Source: Massilia agri (GTDB taxonomy: Bacteria > Pseudomonadota > Gammaproteobacteria > Burkholderiales > Burkholderiaceae_D). From it: a DNA stretch of 64,000 nt. Numbering within the stretch: the first letter of the stretch is position 1; the number at the start of each line of letters is the position of its first letter. The stretch spans positions 124,001 to 188,000 of the forward strand of contig NZ_JANUHA010000004.1 of NCBI RefSeq assembly GCF_024753255.1, written 5' to 3'. The notes beneath the pieces are model-generated. The model searched no databases, was not told the origin of the DNA, and saw nothing but the letters and a program-made list of their open reading frames with translations. Shown here one piece after another: positions 16,505 to 25,554 of this stretch. The translations under genes and the position numbers were made by a program.

Positions 16505-17628
16505 AGCGCGCGCGCGATCAGGATCTTCTGGATGTCGCTGGTGCCTTCGTAGATCTGGCACACGCGCACGTCGCGGTAGATGCGCTCGACCGGGAAGTCG
16601 GCCACGTAGCCGTAGCCGCCGAAGACCTGCATGGCGTTGGACACCACGCGCTCGGCCATCTCGGAGGCGAACAGCTTGGCCATCGCGGCTTCCTTCAGGC
16701 AGGGCAGGCCCGCATCCTTCATCGACGCCGCATGCAGGATCAGCTGGCGCGCGGCCTCGATCTGCATCGCCATCTCGGCCAGGCGGAACTGCACCGACTG
16801 GTGCTCGAAGATCGGCTTGCCGAAGCTCTCGCGCTCCTTCGCGTAAGCCAGCGCCGCTTCATAGGCCGCGCGCGCCATGCCGACCGATTGCGAGGCGATG
16901 CCGATGCGTCCGCCTTCCAGGCCAGACAGGGCGATCTTGTAGCCCATGCCTTCCTCGCCGATCAGGTTCGCAGCAGGCACGCGGCAGTTGTCGAAGACGA
17001 TCTGCGCGGTGTCCGAGGAATGCTGGCCCATCTTCTGCTCGATGCCGGCGACGATGTAGCCCGGCGTGCTTGTGGGCACCCAGAAGGCGCTGATGCCCTT
17101 CTTGCCGGCTGCCTTGCTTGTTACGGCCATGACGATGGCCACGTCGCCGTACTTGCCGCTGGTGATGAACTGCTTCGTGCCGTTGATGACGTAGTGGTCG
17201 CCGTCGCGGGTCGCGGTGGTGCGCAGGGCCGAGGCATCGCTGCCGGTGTGTGGTTCGGTGAGGGCGAAGGCGCCCAGCATCTCGCCTTGCGCCAGCGGGC
17301 GCAGGAAGCGTTCCTTTTGCTCTTCGTTCGCATACATCATGGCGATCGAGCAGACCGGGCAGTTGTTCACCGAGATGATGGTCGAGGTGCCGCCGTCGCC
17401 GGCCGCGATCTCTTCCAGCACCAGGGCCAGCGACACGTAGTCGAGGCCCGCGCCGCCGTACTGCTCCGGCACCGCCACGCCGAAGGCGCCCAGCTGGGCC
17501 AGTTCCTTCAGCTCGTCTTTCGGAAAATAGTGTTCGCGGTCCCAGCGCGCGGCATGGGGGGCCAGGCGCTCCTGCGCATAGCTGCGCAGGGCGTCGCGGA
17601 TCATCTGGTGTTCTTCGCTGAGGATCAT
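16501..17628 (-). CDS. Acyl-CoA dehydrogenase, short-chain (butyryl-CoA-like)
   Basis: A flavoprotein of 375 residues that introduces the alpha-beta double bond in acyl-CoAs and passes electrons to ETF. Typical segments are FGVAVPEQYGGAGLDYVS, FALTEPHTGSDASALRT (FAD/substrate region), YVINGTKQFITSG and the C-terminal IYEGTSDIQKILIARAL, whose Glu is the catalytic base position used by short- and medium-chain enzymes. It forms a minus-strand group with an SDR and a thiolase upstream and is coupled to a GNAT downstream. The exact chain length or branched substrate cannot be read from the sequence. Confidence 0.9.
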   Translation of the reverse strand: MILSEEHQMIRDALRSYAQERLAPHAARWDREHYFPKDELKELAQLGAFGVAVPEQYGGAGLDYVSLALVLEEIAAGDGGTSTIISVNNCPVCSIAMMYANEEQKERFLRPLAQGEMLGAFALTEPHTGSDASALRTTATRDGDHYVINGTKQFITSGKYGDVAIVMAVTSKAAGKKGISAFWVPTSTPGYIVAGIEQKMGQHSSDTAQIVFDNCRVPAANLIGEEGMGYKIALSGLEGGRIGIASQSVGMARAAYEAALAYAKERESFGKPIFEHQSVQFRLAEMAMQIEAARQLILHAASMKDAGLPCLKEAAMAKLFASEMAERVVSNAMQVFGGYGYVADFPVERIYRDVRVCQIYEGTSDIQKILIARAL

Positions 17629-17661
17629 TGTGTCTCGTTCGTTCTTATACGTTGTCGTGGT

Positions 17662-18330
17662 TTACCACGGGATCGGCGTGCCGTCGTGGTCCAGGAAGGC
17701 GCCGTTCTGTGAAGCGTCCACCCCGGCCAGCGTGGCGCGCAGGTCGCGTACGCTCTGCTCCGGCGTGAGGGTGGCGCCACTGCCGCCCATATCGGTCTGC
17801 ACCCAGCCCGGGTGGAAGGATACGCAGGTCACACCTTGCGCGCCATAGGTGATGGCGGCGTCGGCCAGCACGGAATTGAGCGCGGCCTTGCTGGCGCGGT
17901 ACAGCGTGCCTTCGGTACTGTTCCTCGCACCGATCGAGCCCATCTTGGAAGACACCACGGCGAGCTTGCCGCGCGTGTCGGCCAGCAGCGGGCCGACGAT
18001 GGGAATCAGGCGCATGGCGGCCAGCACATTGGTGTGCATGACGGTGTCGAACTCGGGGCCGGTCGGGAAGCTCGAGCCCGAGGGGCCGTAGACGCCGGCC
18101 ACCAGCCAAGCCACGTCGATCTTCTCGTCGTCGAGCCGCCAGCCCAGCGCGGCGATCGAATCGGCGCTCGTCACATCGAGCTGGTGGGCGGTCGCGCCCA
18201 TCTGCGTCAAGGCGTCGCAGTCTTCCTGCTTGCGGGCGGTGGCGATCACGCGCCAGCCGTCGGTGCGGTACTGGCGCACCATCTCGTGGCCGATGCCGCG
18301 GGAGGCGCCGAGGATCAAAGCGGTAGGCAT
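17662..18330 (-). CDS. Short-chain dehydrogenase/reductase (SDR)
   Basis: A classical SDR of 222 residues. The Rossmann cofactor loop is GASRGIG (residues 8-14), and the active site is YRASK (Y-x-x-x-K) with an upstream Ser in SSKMGSIG. The motif ARK following strand 2 suggests NADP preference. It lies 33 bases upstream of the acyl-CoA dehydrogenase gene and downstream of a thiolase, on the same strand. A role in reducing or oxidising a beta-hydroxyacyl or related intermediate is possible but unproven. The closest generic relatives are CsgA-like SDRs of unknown substrate. Confidence 0.85.
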   Translation of the reverse strand: MPTALILGASRGIGHEMVRQYRTDGWRVIATARKQEDCDALTQMGATAHQLDVTSADSIAALGWRLDDEKIDVAWLVAGVYGPSGSSFPTGPEFDTVMHTNVLAAMRLIPIVGPLLADTRGKLAVVSSKMGSIGARNSTEGTLYRASKAALNSVLADAAITYGAQGVTCVSFHPGWVQTDMGGSGATLTPEQSVRDLRATLAGVDASQNGAFLDHDGTPIPW

Positions 18331-18415
18331 GTCAGGCTCCTTTGAAATCCGGATTCAATACGATACGTGGTCGATGGAGCCAATACAGCACCATCGACCA
18401 CGATTCATGACATCG

Positions 18416-19615
18416 TTATACCAGCTCGATCGCCATCGCGGTCGCTTCACCGCCACCGATGCACAGCGAGGCCACGCCGCGCTTGCCGCCGGTGCGCTTC
18501 AGCGCGCCCAGCAGGGTCACGATGATGCGCGCGCCCGAGGCGCCGATCGGGTGGCCCAGGGCGCAGGCGCCGCCGTGGATGTTGACCTTGCTGTGCGGGA
18601 TGTCGAGGTCGCGCATGGCCGCCATCGGCACGGCGGCGAAGGCTTCGTTGATCTCGAAGAGGTCGACGTCGCTCGCCTTCCAGCCGGTCTTGGCGAACAG
18701 CTTCTTCATCGCGCCGATCGGGGCGGTGGTGAACAGGTTCGGTTCCTGGGCGTGGGTAGCGTGGCCGAGCACGCGCGCGATCGGGGCCAGGCCCAGCTCT
18801 TTCGCTTTCGATTCGCGCATCATCACCAGGGCCGCGGCGCCGTCGTTGATCGACGAGGACGAGGCGGCGGTCACGGTGCCGTCCTTCTTGAATGCCGGCT
18901 TGAGCGACGGGATCTTGTCGACCTTGGCCTTCATCGGGCCTTCATCCTTCTCGACCACCAGTTCGCCGGTGCGGGTGGCAACGGACACCGGCGCGACTTC
19001 CCAGTTGAACCAGCCTTCATTGTTCGCAGCCTGGGCGCGCTTCACGGATTCGATGGCGAAGTTGTCCTGGTCTTCGCGCGAGAACTGGTAAGTGGCCACG
19101 CACTCTTCGGCGAAGGTGCCCATCGAGCGGCCTTCGCCGGTCTTCTCGTTGCGCGAGTAGGCGTCTTCCAGGCCGTCGAGCATCATGTGGTCGAACATCG
19201 GCGCGTGGCCGATGCGGTAGCCGCCGCGTGCCTTCGGGATCAGGTAGGGCGCGTTGGTCATCGATTCCATGCCGCCCGCGACGACGATGTCGGCGCTGCC
19301 GGCGACCAGCTGGTCATGGGCGAAGATCGCGGCCTGCATGGCCGAACCGCACATCTTCGACAGGGTCACGGCGCCGGTCGACAGTGGCAGGCCGGCCTTG
19401 ATCAGGGCCTGGCGCGCCGGGGCCTGGCCCTGGCCGGCCATCAGGCAGTTGCCGAAGTAGACGTGCTCGACGCTGTTGGCATCGACGCCCGCGCGCTCCA
19501 CCGCGGCCTTGATCGCCACCGCGCCGAGGTCGCTCGCCGTTTTCGAAGAAAAATCGCCCTGGAAGGCGCCCATCGGGGTACGGGCGGCGCCAACGATAAC
19601 GACTGGATCATTCAT
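18416..19615 (-). CDS. Acetyl-CoA C-acyltransferase (thiolase)
   Basis: A thiolase of 399 residues with a complete catalytic set: nucleophilic Cys89 in [12 protein letters not shown], the histidine in [16 protein letters not shown] and the second cysteine in LCIGGGEA. It interconverts acetoacetyl-CoA or 3-ketoacyl-CoA with acetyl-CoA. The start is the ATG at 19615; the gene overlaps the end of aceK by 8 bases (ATGAATGA), so translation is coupled. The context of ivd and aceK upstream fits release of acetyl-CoA from leucine or fatty-acid breakdown. A biosynthetic PhaA-type role cannot be excluded. Confidence 0.9.
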   Translation of the reverse strand: MNDPVVIVGAARTPMGAFQGDFSSKTASDLGAVAIKAAVERAGVDANSVEHVYFGNCLMAGQGQAPARQALIKAGLPLSTGAVTLSKMCGSAMQAAIFAHDQLVAGSADIVVAGGMESMTNAPYLIPKARGGYRIGHAPMFDHMMLDGLEDAYSRNEKTGEGRSMGTFAEECVATYQFSREDQDNFAIESVKRAQAANNEGWFNWEVAPVSVATRTGELVVEKDEGPMKAKVDKIPSLKPAFKKDGTVTAASSSSINDGAAALVMMRESKAKELGLAPIARVLGHATHAQEPNLFTTAPIGAMKKLFAKTGWKASDVDLFEINEAFAAVPMAAMRDLDIPHSKVNIHGGACALGHPIGASGARIIVTLLGALKRTGGKRGVASLCIGGGEATAMAIELV

Positions 19616-21428
19616 TGTGTAAGGTCTCCAAAATGGGTGGCGCTGGATCACGGTGTGCGTGCGCCGGGGTACAGAAACGGATCTGCTGGGGGTAAGGGAA
19701 GACGTCGTCGACGACGCCCGCCAGGATACGGTCCTTGTGGGATTGCCAATACGCGCGGGTGAGCAGCTCCGCGTGATGTTTCATGAAGTGGTGGCGGATG
19801 GCCGGATTCCCAAGCAGGAAGCGGCCGAACTGTTCCGGAAACACGTCGTGCCTGCCGATCGGATACCAGGGTTCCGAGGCCATCTCATCCTCCTCGTTGC
19901 GCGCCTCCGGGATGTCGCGGAAGTTGCAATCCGTGAGGTATTCGATCTCGTCGTAATCATAGAACACGACGCGGCCGTGGCGGGTGACGCCGAAATTTTT
20001 ATACAGCATATCGCCTGGGAAGATGTTCGCTGCGACCAGGTCCTTGATCGCATTCCCGTATTCGATCACGCCGCGCGCCAGGCGTTCATCGTCGCCGGCC
20101 GCCTGGGCCTCGGATAAATAGATATTCAGCGGCACCATGCGGCGCTCGATGTAGAGGTGGCGCACGATCAGGCGCTCGCCTTCGATCTCGACCAGCGAGG
20201 GTGCGAATTCCTTCAGCTCGGCGAGGAGTTCTTCCGAGAAGCGCGCCAGCGGGAAGGCGACGTCCGAGTACTCGAGGGTATCGGCCATGCGTCCCACGCG
20301 GTCGTGGTGCTTCACCAGGAGATATTTTTCCTTGACGAGAGCGCGCGTGGTGTCCTTGGGCGGCGGATAAAAATCCTTGATCACCTTGAACACATAGGGG
20401 AAGGACGGCAGTTCGAACACCAGCATTACCAGGCCGCGGATGCCGGGCGCGATGCGGAAGGCGTCCGAGCTGTGCTTCAGGTGCTGCAGGAAGTCGCGGT
20501 AGAACAGGGTCTTGCCTTGTTTCTGCAGGCCCAGCACCGTGTAGATCTCGCTGCGCGGCTTGCGCGGCATCAGGCTGCGCAGGAAACCCACGAACGCCGA
20601 CGGCACTTCCATGTCTACCAAAAAGTAGGCGCGCGTGAAGCTGAACAGCAGGGTGATGTGGTACGGGTCCGTCAGCACCGTATCGAGTGCCAGCTGGCCG
20701 CTGGGCTCGTACAGTACCGGGATCACGAAGGGGTAGTCGCGCGGGCCGTTGATGGCGCGGCCGACGATGTAGGCACCCTTGTTGCGGAAGAACAGGCTGG
20801 AGAGCACCTGCAGTTGCAGGTTCGCTTCCGCACGGTCGATGCCGAAGGCTTCCCGCATGCGCGCCTCCACTAGGGCGACGTCGCGCGCCAGGTCGGCGAA
20901 GGGCACGTCGAGCTGGAAGTTCGTCACCATGCGCGTCAGGGCGGTGCGCAGGCCGTCGGCCGGCGGGTAATAGACCCGGTAGGTCGGCTGCGGCTCGTCG
21001 GTCTCGATGTACTCGGTCGAGATCACCGGGCGCACGAAGAGGTGGTCGTTGTTGTAGTAGCTGCGGTGCAGGATGCGGCAGCTGACCGAGTTGAAGAAGG
21101 TCTCGGCCAGTTCCGGCTGCTTGTGGCCGGACAGCAGGCCGATGTAGTGCAGCTTGGTTTCGCGCCAGACGCGGTCCGTCAGTTCTTCGAGGCTGTATTC
21201 GTCCTCGAGGATCTGCACGCATTCCTGCACGCGCTGGTCGTAGTAATCGATGCGCGCGCGCGCGGCCTCCTGGGCGGTGGCCCAGTCGGCGGTCTCGAAG
21301 TGGCGGCGCGCCTGCTGGCTGGCCTGGCGGAAGAGGCGGTAGTGCTTGTCGAAGCCGTCCAGGATGGTGCGCGCGATATCGAATGCGATCTGGGAAGACA
21401 GCAGTTTGGGAAACGCTTGCTGGGTCAT
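19608..21428 (-). CDS. aceK: Isocitrate dehydrogenase kinase/phosphatase
   Basis: A bifunctional enzyme that inactivates isocitrate dehydrogenase by phosphorylation and reverses it, steering isocitrate to the glyoxylate shunt during growth on acetyl-CoA sources. It has 606 residues, close to E. coli AceK. Recognisable blocks include [18 protein letters not shown] (ATP-binding region), [20 protein letters not shown] and [20 protein letters not shown] with the catalytic-loop YDYDEIEYL. There is no aceA or aceB beside it; instead it stands between ivd and a thiolase. It follows ivd by 105 bases and overlaps the thiolase gene. Confidence 0.95.
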   Translation of the reverse strand: MTQQAFPKLLSSQIAFDIARTILDGFDKHYRLFRQASQQARRHFETADWATAQEAARARIDYYDQRVQECVQILEDEYSLEELTDRVWRETKLHYIGLLSGHKQPELAETFFNSVSCRILHRSYYNNDHLFVRPVISTEYIETDEPQPTYRVYYPPADGLRTALTRMVTNFQLDVPFADLARDVALVEARMREAFGIDRAEANLQLQVLSSLFFRNKGAYIVGRAINGPRDYPFVIPVLYEPSGQLALDTVLTDPYHITLLFSFTRAYFLVDMEVPSAFVGFLRSLMPRKPRSEIYTVLGLQKQGKTLFYRDFLQHLKHSSDAFRIAPGIRGLVMLVFELPSFPYVFKVIKDFYPPPKDTTRALVKEKYLLVKHHDRVGRMADTLEYSDVAFPLARFSEELLAELKEFAPSLVEIEGERLIVRHLYIERRMVPLNIYLSEAQAAGDDERLARGVIEYGNAIKDLVAANIFPGDMLYKNFGVTRHGRVVFYDYDEIEYLTDCNFRDIPEARNEEDEMASEPWYPIGRHDVFPEQFGRFLLGNPAIRHHFMKHHAELLTRAYWQSHKDRILAGVVDDVFPYPQQIRFCTPAHAHRDPAPPILETLHNE

Positions 21429-21533
21429 CGTTCGTCTCGCGCGCAGTCCGGCGTGTGTCTTCAGACTGATATTCTATTGCAAGGAGGGATGTCACCGGGT
21501 TAGCGGCCGCGACGACACCCGCATCCTGCGGCA

Positions 21534-22718
21534 TTACATCGTTTCGCCGAACAGCTCGCGGCCGATCAGCATGCGGCGGATTTCGCTGGTGCCCGCGCCG
21601 ATCTCGTAGAGCTTGGCGTCGCGCCACAGGCGGCCAACCGGGTATTCGTTGATGTAGCCGTTGCCACCCAGGGTCTGGATCGCCTCGCCGGCCATCCAGG
21701 TCGCCTTCTCGGCGCTGTACAGGATGGCGCCGGCGGCGTCCTTGCGCAGGGCGCGCACCTGTTCGGGCGAGGTCGCGCGGTCGCAGGCCTGGCCCACGGC
21801 ATACACATAGGCGCGGCAGGCCATCATGGTCGAGTACATGTCGGCGATCTTGCCCTGCATGAGCTGGAATTCGCCGATCGCCTGGCCGAACTGCTTGCGC
21901 TCGTGGATGTAAGGCACGACCACGTCCATGCAGGCCGACATGATGCCCAGCGGACCACCCGACAGCACGGTGCGCTCGAAATCCAGGCCCGACATCAGGA
22001 CGTTCACGCCCTTGCCGACGCCGCCCAGCACGTTCTCGATCGGCACTTCGCAGTCCTGGAAGACCAGTTCGCCGGTGTGCGAGCCGCGCATGCCCAGCTT
22101 GTCCAGCTTCTGGGCGATCGAGAAGCCCTTAAAACCTTTTTCGATCAGGAAGGCGGTCATGCCGCGCGGGCCGGCTTCCAGGTCGGTCTTGGCATACACC
22201 ACCAGGGTGTCGGCGTCCGGGCCATTGGTGATCCACATCTTGGTGCCGTTCAGCACGTAGCGGTCGCCGCGCAATTCGGCCTTGAGCTTCATGCTGACCA
22301 CGTCGGAGCCGGCGTTCGGCTCGGACATGGCCAGGGCGCCCACGTGCTCACCCGAGATCAGCTTCGGCAGGTACTTGCGCTTCTGCTCTTCGTTGCCGTT
22401 GCGCTTGATCTGGTTGACGCACAGGTTCGAGTGCGCGCCATAGGACAGGCCGACCGAGGCCGAGGCGCGCGAGATTTCTTCCATGGCGACGATGTGCGCC
22501 AGGTAGCCCATATTGGCGCCGCCGTATTCCTCGCCGACGGTGATGCCCAGGAGGCCGAGTTCGCCCATCTTCTTCCACAGGTCCATCGGGAACTGGTCGC
22601 TGCGGTCGATCTCGGCAGCGCGCGGTGCGATTTCGGCTTCGGCGAACTGTTGAACGGCTTCGCGCAGCGCGGCGATGTCTTCGCCATGGTCAAAGGTCAA
22701 GCCTGGAAGATGCAGCAT
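21534..22718 (-). CDS. ivd: Isovaleryl-CoA dehydrogenase
   Basis: A 394-residue acyl-CoA dehydrogenase of leucine catabolism, oxidising isovaleryl-CoA to 3-methylcrotonyl-CoA. Family-specific text includes [19 protein letters not shown] and [17 protein letters not shown]. The C-terminal segment is [19 protein letters not shown], with Gly where short-chain enzymes have the catalytic Glu. This is expected for IVD, whose base lies in an earlier helix. I chose the ATG at 22718 because GAGG lies just upstream; a GTG 12 bases earlier is less likely. A LiuR-type palindrome lies 57-77 bases before the start. The usual partners liuB, liuC, liuD and liuE are absent here. Confidence 0.93.
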   Translation of the reverse strand: MLHLPGLTFDHGEDIAALREAVQQFAEAEIAPRAAEIDRSDQFPMDLWKKMGELGLLGITVGEEYGGANMGYLAHIVAMEEISRASASVGLSYGAHSNLCVNQIKRNGNEEQKRKYLPKLISGEHVGALAMSEPNAGSDVVSMKLKAELRGDRYVLNGTKMWITNGPDADTLVVYAKTDLEAGPRGMTAFLIEKGFKGFSIAQKLDKLGMRGSHTGELVFQDCEVPIENVLGGVGKGVNVLMSGLDFERTVLSGGPLGIMSACMDVVVPYIHERKQFGQAIGEFQLMQGKIADMYSTMMACRAYVYAVGQACDRATSPEQVRALRKDAAGAILYSAEKATWMAGEAIQTLGGNGYINEYPVGRLWRDAKLYEIGAGTSEIRRMLIGRELFGETM

Positions 22719-22774
22719 TGTCGTCCTCACGGTGAACGGTGGTTGAGCAGAATAGGGTGGATGATACTCGCCTC

Positions 22775-22795
22775 TTACGTTAACGTAAACGTCAA
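22775..22795. promoter_or_regulatory. LiuR-type operator upstream of ivd
   Basis: TTACGTTAACGTAA at 22775-22788 is a perfect 14-base palindrome. A further half-site-like ACGTCAA at 22789-22795 follows. It lies in the 120-base gap between liuR and ivd. The core matches the ACGT-n-ACGT pattern known for LiuR regulators of branched-chain acyl-CoA catabolism. A second copy of the core stands upstream of liuR. Confidence 0.75.
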
Positions 22796-22804
22796 CTAAG
22801 AGAC

Positions 22805-22832
22805 AAAAAAAGCCGGGACGTCCAAGCCCGGC
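22805..22832 (-). terminator. Rho-independent terminator of liuR
   Basis: Read on the minus strand, a GCCGGG/CCCGGC stem (22827-22832 with 22812-22817) with a 9-base loop is followed by a run of seven T residues. It lies 7 bases after the liuR stop, so liuR is probably transcribed apart from ivd, which must then have its own promoter with the adjacent LiuR box. Confidence 0.85.
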
Positions 22833-22838
22833 GGTACT

Positions 22839-23240
22839 TCAGGCGGCGTCCTTGCTTTCCGCGTTTTCGTTCAGCAGGCGGCGGCATTCTTCCTCGTGGG
22901 CCGCGATTTCCTCCAGCGCCATCTCGATGTCGGCGCGTTGCTGTTCCAGGGTCTCGCGCTGGTGGGCGAGCACGCCGAGGAAGCGGTTGATCTGGGCCAC
23001 GGTGTCGCGGGGCGACTCGTACATGTCGACGATGCTCTTGATTTCTGACAGGGTCAGGCCGAGGCGCTTGCCGCGCAGGGTCAGTTTCAGCCGGGTGCGG
23101 TCGCGCGGCGTGTAGACGCGGTTGCGTCCGCCGACGCCCTCGCGCTTGGGGCTGAGCAAGCCCTGGTCTTCATAGAAGCGGATGGCGCGGGCGGTGATGT
23201 CGAATTCGCGGGCCAGTTCGGCGATGGTGTAGGTGACCAT
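22839..23240 (-). CDS. liuR: MerR family transcriptional regulator, LiuR type
   Basis: A 133-residue MerR-like activator/repressor. The winged HTH is at the N-terminus (YTIAELAREFDITARAIRFY, then EDQGLLSPKRE), followed by RNRVYTPRDRTRLKL and a C-terminal coiled-coil helix rich in Glu, Gln and Arg. No metal-binding cysteine pair is present (the only Cys is near the C-terminus), which fits the LiuR/PbrR-unrelated branch sensing an organic effector. The gene neighbours ivd and two ACGTTAACGT palindromes. The ATG at 23240 was chosen because MVTYTIAELA is the normal start of the family. Confidence 0.88.
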   Translation of the reverse strand: MVTYTIAELAREFDITARAIRFYEDQGLLSPKREGVGGRNRVYTPRDRTRLKLTLRGKRLGLTLSEIKSIVDMYESPRDTVAQINRFLGVLAHQRETLEQQRADIEMALEEIAAHEEECRRLLNENAESKDAA

Positions 23241-23306
23241 GGTTCTTCGGGTGCAGGGAAGCGGAATGCGCAAATGGCTTACAATCGACAGGCTCGCGCA
23301 TTTCCG

Positions 23307-23322
23307 TTTACGTTAACGTTAA
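23307..23322. promoter_or_regulatory. LiuR-type operator between liuR and the divergent hydrolase gene
   Basis: TTTACGTTAACGTTAA contains the perfect palindrome ACGTTAACGT (23310-23319), the same core as in front of ivd. It lies 67 bases upstream of the liuR start and 45 bases upstream of the metallo-hydrolase start, so it could serve autoregulation and control of the divergent gene at once. Confidence 0.72.
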
Positions 23323-23366
23323 TGCATTGTAGCGCGACCGCCTTCCTTGAAACACGAAAGTTTTCC

Positions 23367-24431
23367 ATGAACCCGCTCGAAGCCCAGCTGGATTATCCCT
23401 TTGGCGACACCATTCCCGCCCCTGGCGCCCTGCAGACGGTTGCGCCGGGCCTGGCCTGGATCCGCATGCCGCTGCCCTTCGCGCTCGACCACATCAATCT
23501 GTGGCTCCTGGCCGACGAAGTCGACGACGGGGAAGCGCGCCGCGGCGGCTGGAGCGTGGTCGACAGCGGCGCGGGCACCGACGCCACCCGCGCCGCCTGG
23601 GAGCAGGTGCTCGCCGAGGGCCTGCAGGGTGCGCCGCTGCTGCGCGTCTTCGCCACCCACTGCCACCCGGACCACGTCGGCCTGTCCGGCTGGCTCGCCA
23701 GCCGGTTCGACGCGCCGTTCTGCACCACGGCCGGCGAATTCGGCTTCGCCCGCATGATGGCGGCGGCTCTGCCCGGCGTGGACGGGCCCTCGGCCATCCC
23801 CCATTTCGAGCGCCATGGCTTGACCGACCCGGCCATGCTCGAGCAGATGCGCAGCCGCCGCAATTACTATCCCTCGCTCGTGCCGAGCGTGCCGGAAGCC
23901 TATACCCGCCTGCAGGACGGCGATGTCGTGTCCATCGGCGGCCGGGGCTGGCGCGTGATCACCGGCTTCGGCCACTCGCCGGAACACGCTTCGCTCTACT
24001 GCGAGGAACTGAACATCCTGATCTCCGGCGACATGGTGCTGCCAAGGATTTCGACAAATGTATCGGTGTTTGCGGTCGAACCGGAAGGCAATCCGTTGCA
24101 GCGCTACCTCGACTCGATCGGGAATTTAACAAAATTGCCGGAAGACACTCTCGTCCTGCCTTCGCACGGCAAACCCTTCCGCGGCCTGCACACCCGCATC
24201 GCGCAACTGCGTGAACACCATGCGGCGCGCCTGGCCGAAGTGGTCACGGCCTGCACCACGCCGAAGTCCGCCGTCGACATCGTCCCCATCATGTTCCGCC
24301 GCCAGCTCGACGCCCACCAGCTCAGCTTCGCTCTGGGCGAAGCGCTCGCCCACCTGCATAAACTCTGGTACGACGGTATCTTGCGCCGCACAAAAGATGC
24401 GGATGGCATTATGCGCTTCCAGCTCGCCTGA
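23367..24431 (+). CDS. MBL-fold metallo-hydrolase
   Basis: A metallo-beta-lactamase-fold hydrolase of 354 residues. Metal ligands are visible in ATHCHPDHVG (the H-x-H-x-D-H motif), in FGHSPEH, in the Asp of ISGDMVL and in LPSHGKPF. A C-terminal winged-helix-like segment (VPIMFRRQLDAHQLSFALGEALAHL) is typical of the LACTB2-like or glyoxalase-II-like subgroup. It is divergent from liuR across a LiuR-type box and is therefore a candidate member of the same regulon, perhaps hydrolysing an acyl thioester. That function is inferred. The ATG at 23367 gives the natural family N-terminus; an in-frame ATG at 23322 would fall within the operator. Confidence 0.83.
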   Translation: MNPLEAQLDYPFGDTIPAPGALQTVAPGLAWIRMPLPFALDHINLWLLADEVDDGEARRGGWSVVDSGAGTDATRAAWEQVLAEGLQGAPLLRVFATHCHPDHVGLSGWLASRFDAPFCTTAGEFGFARMMAAALPGVDGPSAIPHFERHGLTDPAMLEQMRSRRNYYPSLVPSVPEAYTRLQDGDVVSIGGRGWRVITGFGHSPEHASLYCEELNILISGDMVLPRISTNVSVFAVEPEGNPLQRYLDSIGNLTKLPEDTLVLPSHGKPFRGLHTRIAQLREHHAARLAEVVTACTTPKSAVDIVPIMFRRQLDAHQLSFALGEALAHLHKLWYDGILRRTKDADGIMRFQLA

Positions 24432-24519
24432 CTTGCCACCCGCGCTTGTATAGACATAAAAGAGTTTTCTATTCAAGCGCGCGGCGCTGACATGCCCTTT
24501 CCTTTAGGATATATTTTCG

Positions 24520-24535
24520 TTCCCCATTTGGGGAA
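24520..24535. promoter_or_regulatory. Perfect palindrome upstream of an HTH regulator, candidate operator
   Basis: TTCCCCATTTGGGGAA is a near-perfect 16-base dyad, with CCCC and GGGG arms around ATTT. It lies in an unusually A+T-rich 255-base gap (24432-24686) before the HTH regulator gene. The rest of the gap carries A/T tracts and TATGAT at 24610-24615 as a possible -10. Autoregulation by the downstream protein is inferred. Confidence 0.5.
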
Positions 24536-24686
24536 TTGGCGGTATATTTTTCTATTTGTAAGAAGTGCAAATTCTCTTAAATAATCACATCTTTGTTACA
24601 TTTTAAGAGTATGATTGTCAGCGAGGCTTCTCAGCAGTGAAGCCGGCCGTCCACCGGGCATTCCGCCCACGATTGTAAGTATCTCA

Positions 24687-25106
24687 ATGAATTCAACCAA
24701 TGAACGGGAGAGTTTCAGCGAGCGTCTGCAGCAGGCGCTGAAGAACGCCCACTATTCTCCCGATAGTCCTACCCGCCTCGCGAGGGAATTCAATATCCGG
24801 TTCGAAGGCCGTCCAATCACGGTCCATGCCGCCCGTAAATGGCTGGTTGGCGAAGCCATTCCTACCCAGGAAAAGCTGCGCATGATCGCCCAGTGGCTGG
24901 GCGTGCCCGCCGACTGGCTGCGCTTCGGCGGCGCCGAGCACGCTGGCGCCGGTGAGGGTAGCGGCGCGGCAGGCGCCCGCTTCGAGTCCGCCGATGTCAA
25001 GCTTATTGCAGATTTACAACGCCTCGACGAACACCATCGCCAGCTCGCACGCGAGTTCATCCGCATGCTGGTGCGCATGAATCACGCCAAGGCCGAGCAA
25101 AAATAA
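24687..25106 (+). CDS. Small helix-turn-helix (lambda repressor-like) DNA-binding protein
   Basis: A 139-residue protein. Residues 10-75 look like a phage-repressor-type HTH: FSERLQQALKNA, then SPTRLAREFNIRF, then HAARKWLVGEAIPTQEKL and MIAQWLGVPADWLRFG. A Gly/Ala-rich linker (about 80-95) is followed by a C-terminal helix (LIADLQRLDEHHRQLAREFI). The target genes are unknown. The ATG at 24687 was chosen because residues before it are not HTH-like. An A+T-rich upstream region with a 16-base palindrome suggests autoregulation. Chromosomal homologues in this bacterial group are annotated only as regulators, and no phage genes are nearby. Confidence 0.72.
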   Translation: MNSTNERESFSERLQQALKNAHYSPDSPTRLAREFNIRFEGRPITVHAARKWLVGEAIPTQEKLRMIAQWLGVPADWLRFGGAEHAGAGEGSGAAGARFESADVKLIADLQRLDEHHRQLAREFIRMLVRMNHAKAEQK

Positions 25107-25108
25107 GT

Positions 25109-25236
25109 ACCTTGAAAAACCTGCTGCGCGTTGCATTGTCGGTCTGCGATGCTCCGCTACGGCGGACCGGCTGTACTACTCGTACAGCTGCGCTTCTCGA
25201 CCAACACTGCTGCCGCTCGCAACGGTTTTTTAAGGT
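25109..25236. repeat. Large structured palindrome (possible RNA element or REP-like repeat)
   Basis: The left arm starts ACCTTGAAAAACC (25109-25121) and the right arm ends GGTTTTTTAAGGT (25224-25236), 12 of 13 bases pairing. Further pairing runs inward over GTTGC/GCAAC-like segments and GGTC (25141) with GACC (25199). A perfect inner hairpin GCTGTAC-TACTC-GTACAGC occupies 25170-25188. It begins two bases after the HTH regulator stop codon. It may be a terminator, a structured RNA or a dispersed repeat. Confidence 0.6.
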
Positions 25237-25360
25237 CCTATAGTTTCGTTACTGCACTTTTCGTGAGCCAGGGAACGCACAAACCGTCCCGGCTGGTACA
25301 TAATCTATTCGGTGGCGCGCGGCTTCGCGCCCACTGGTCACGTCAAGGAGCAGCTGCCGT

Positions 25361-25537
25361 ATGCGAAACAACTACGCCAACACCGCCCAGCTCAAGGAAC
25401 TGATGACCGCACCGCCGATGACGGCGGCGCGCCATGCCGAGGTGATGCGACAACGCAATGCCCGGCGGCGGATGCTCGAAGAAGCGCGTGAGGCCAAGAA
25501 GGCCGACGATCCGGTTTTCGACGGCGACAAACGCTAG
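25361..25537 (+). CDS. Small basic hypothetical protein (58 aa)
   Basis: A short frame from ATG 25361 to TAG 25535-25537 encodes 58 residues beginning MRNNYANTAQLKELM and ending DDPVFDGDKR. It is very rich in Arg, Ala, Lys and Met in the middle (RQRNARRRMLEEAREAKKA) and is predicted to form one long charged helix. AAGGAG lies about 10 bases before the ATG. I do not recognise the family. Codon third positions are GC-rich as in its neighbours, which supports real coding. It converges with ubiX, 17 bases apart. Confidence 0.55.
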   Translation: MRNNYANTAQLKELMTAPPMTAARHAEVMRQRNARRRMLEEAREAKKADDPVFDGDKR

Positions 25538-25554
25538 ACAGGCGGCCGGGACGC

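Noticed and set aside
23322..24431. Earlier start (ATG at 23322) for the MBL hydrolase.
   Set aside because: That ATG abuts the LiuR-type palindrome, and the added residues are not family-like.
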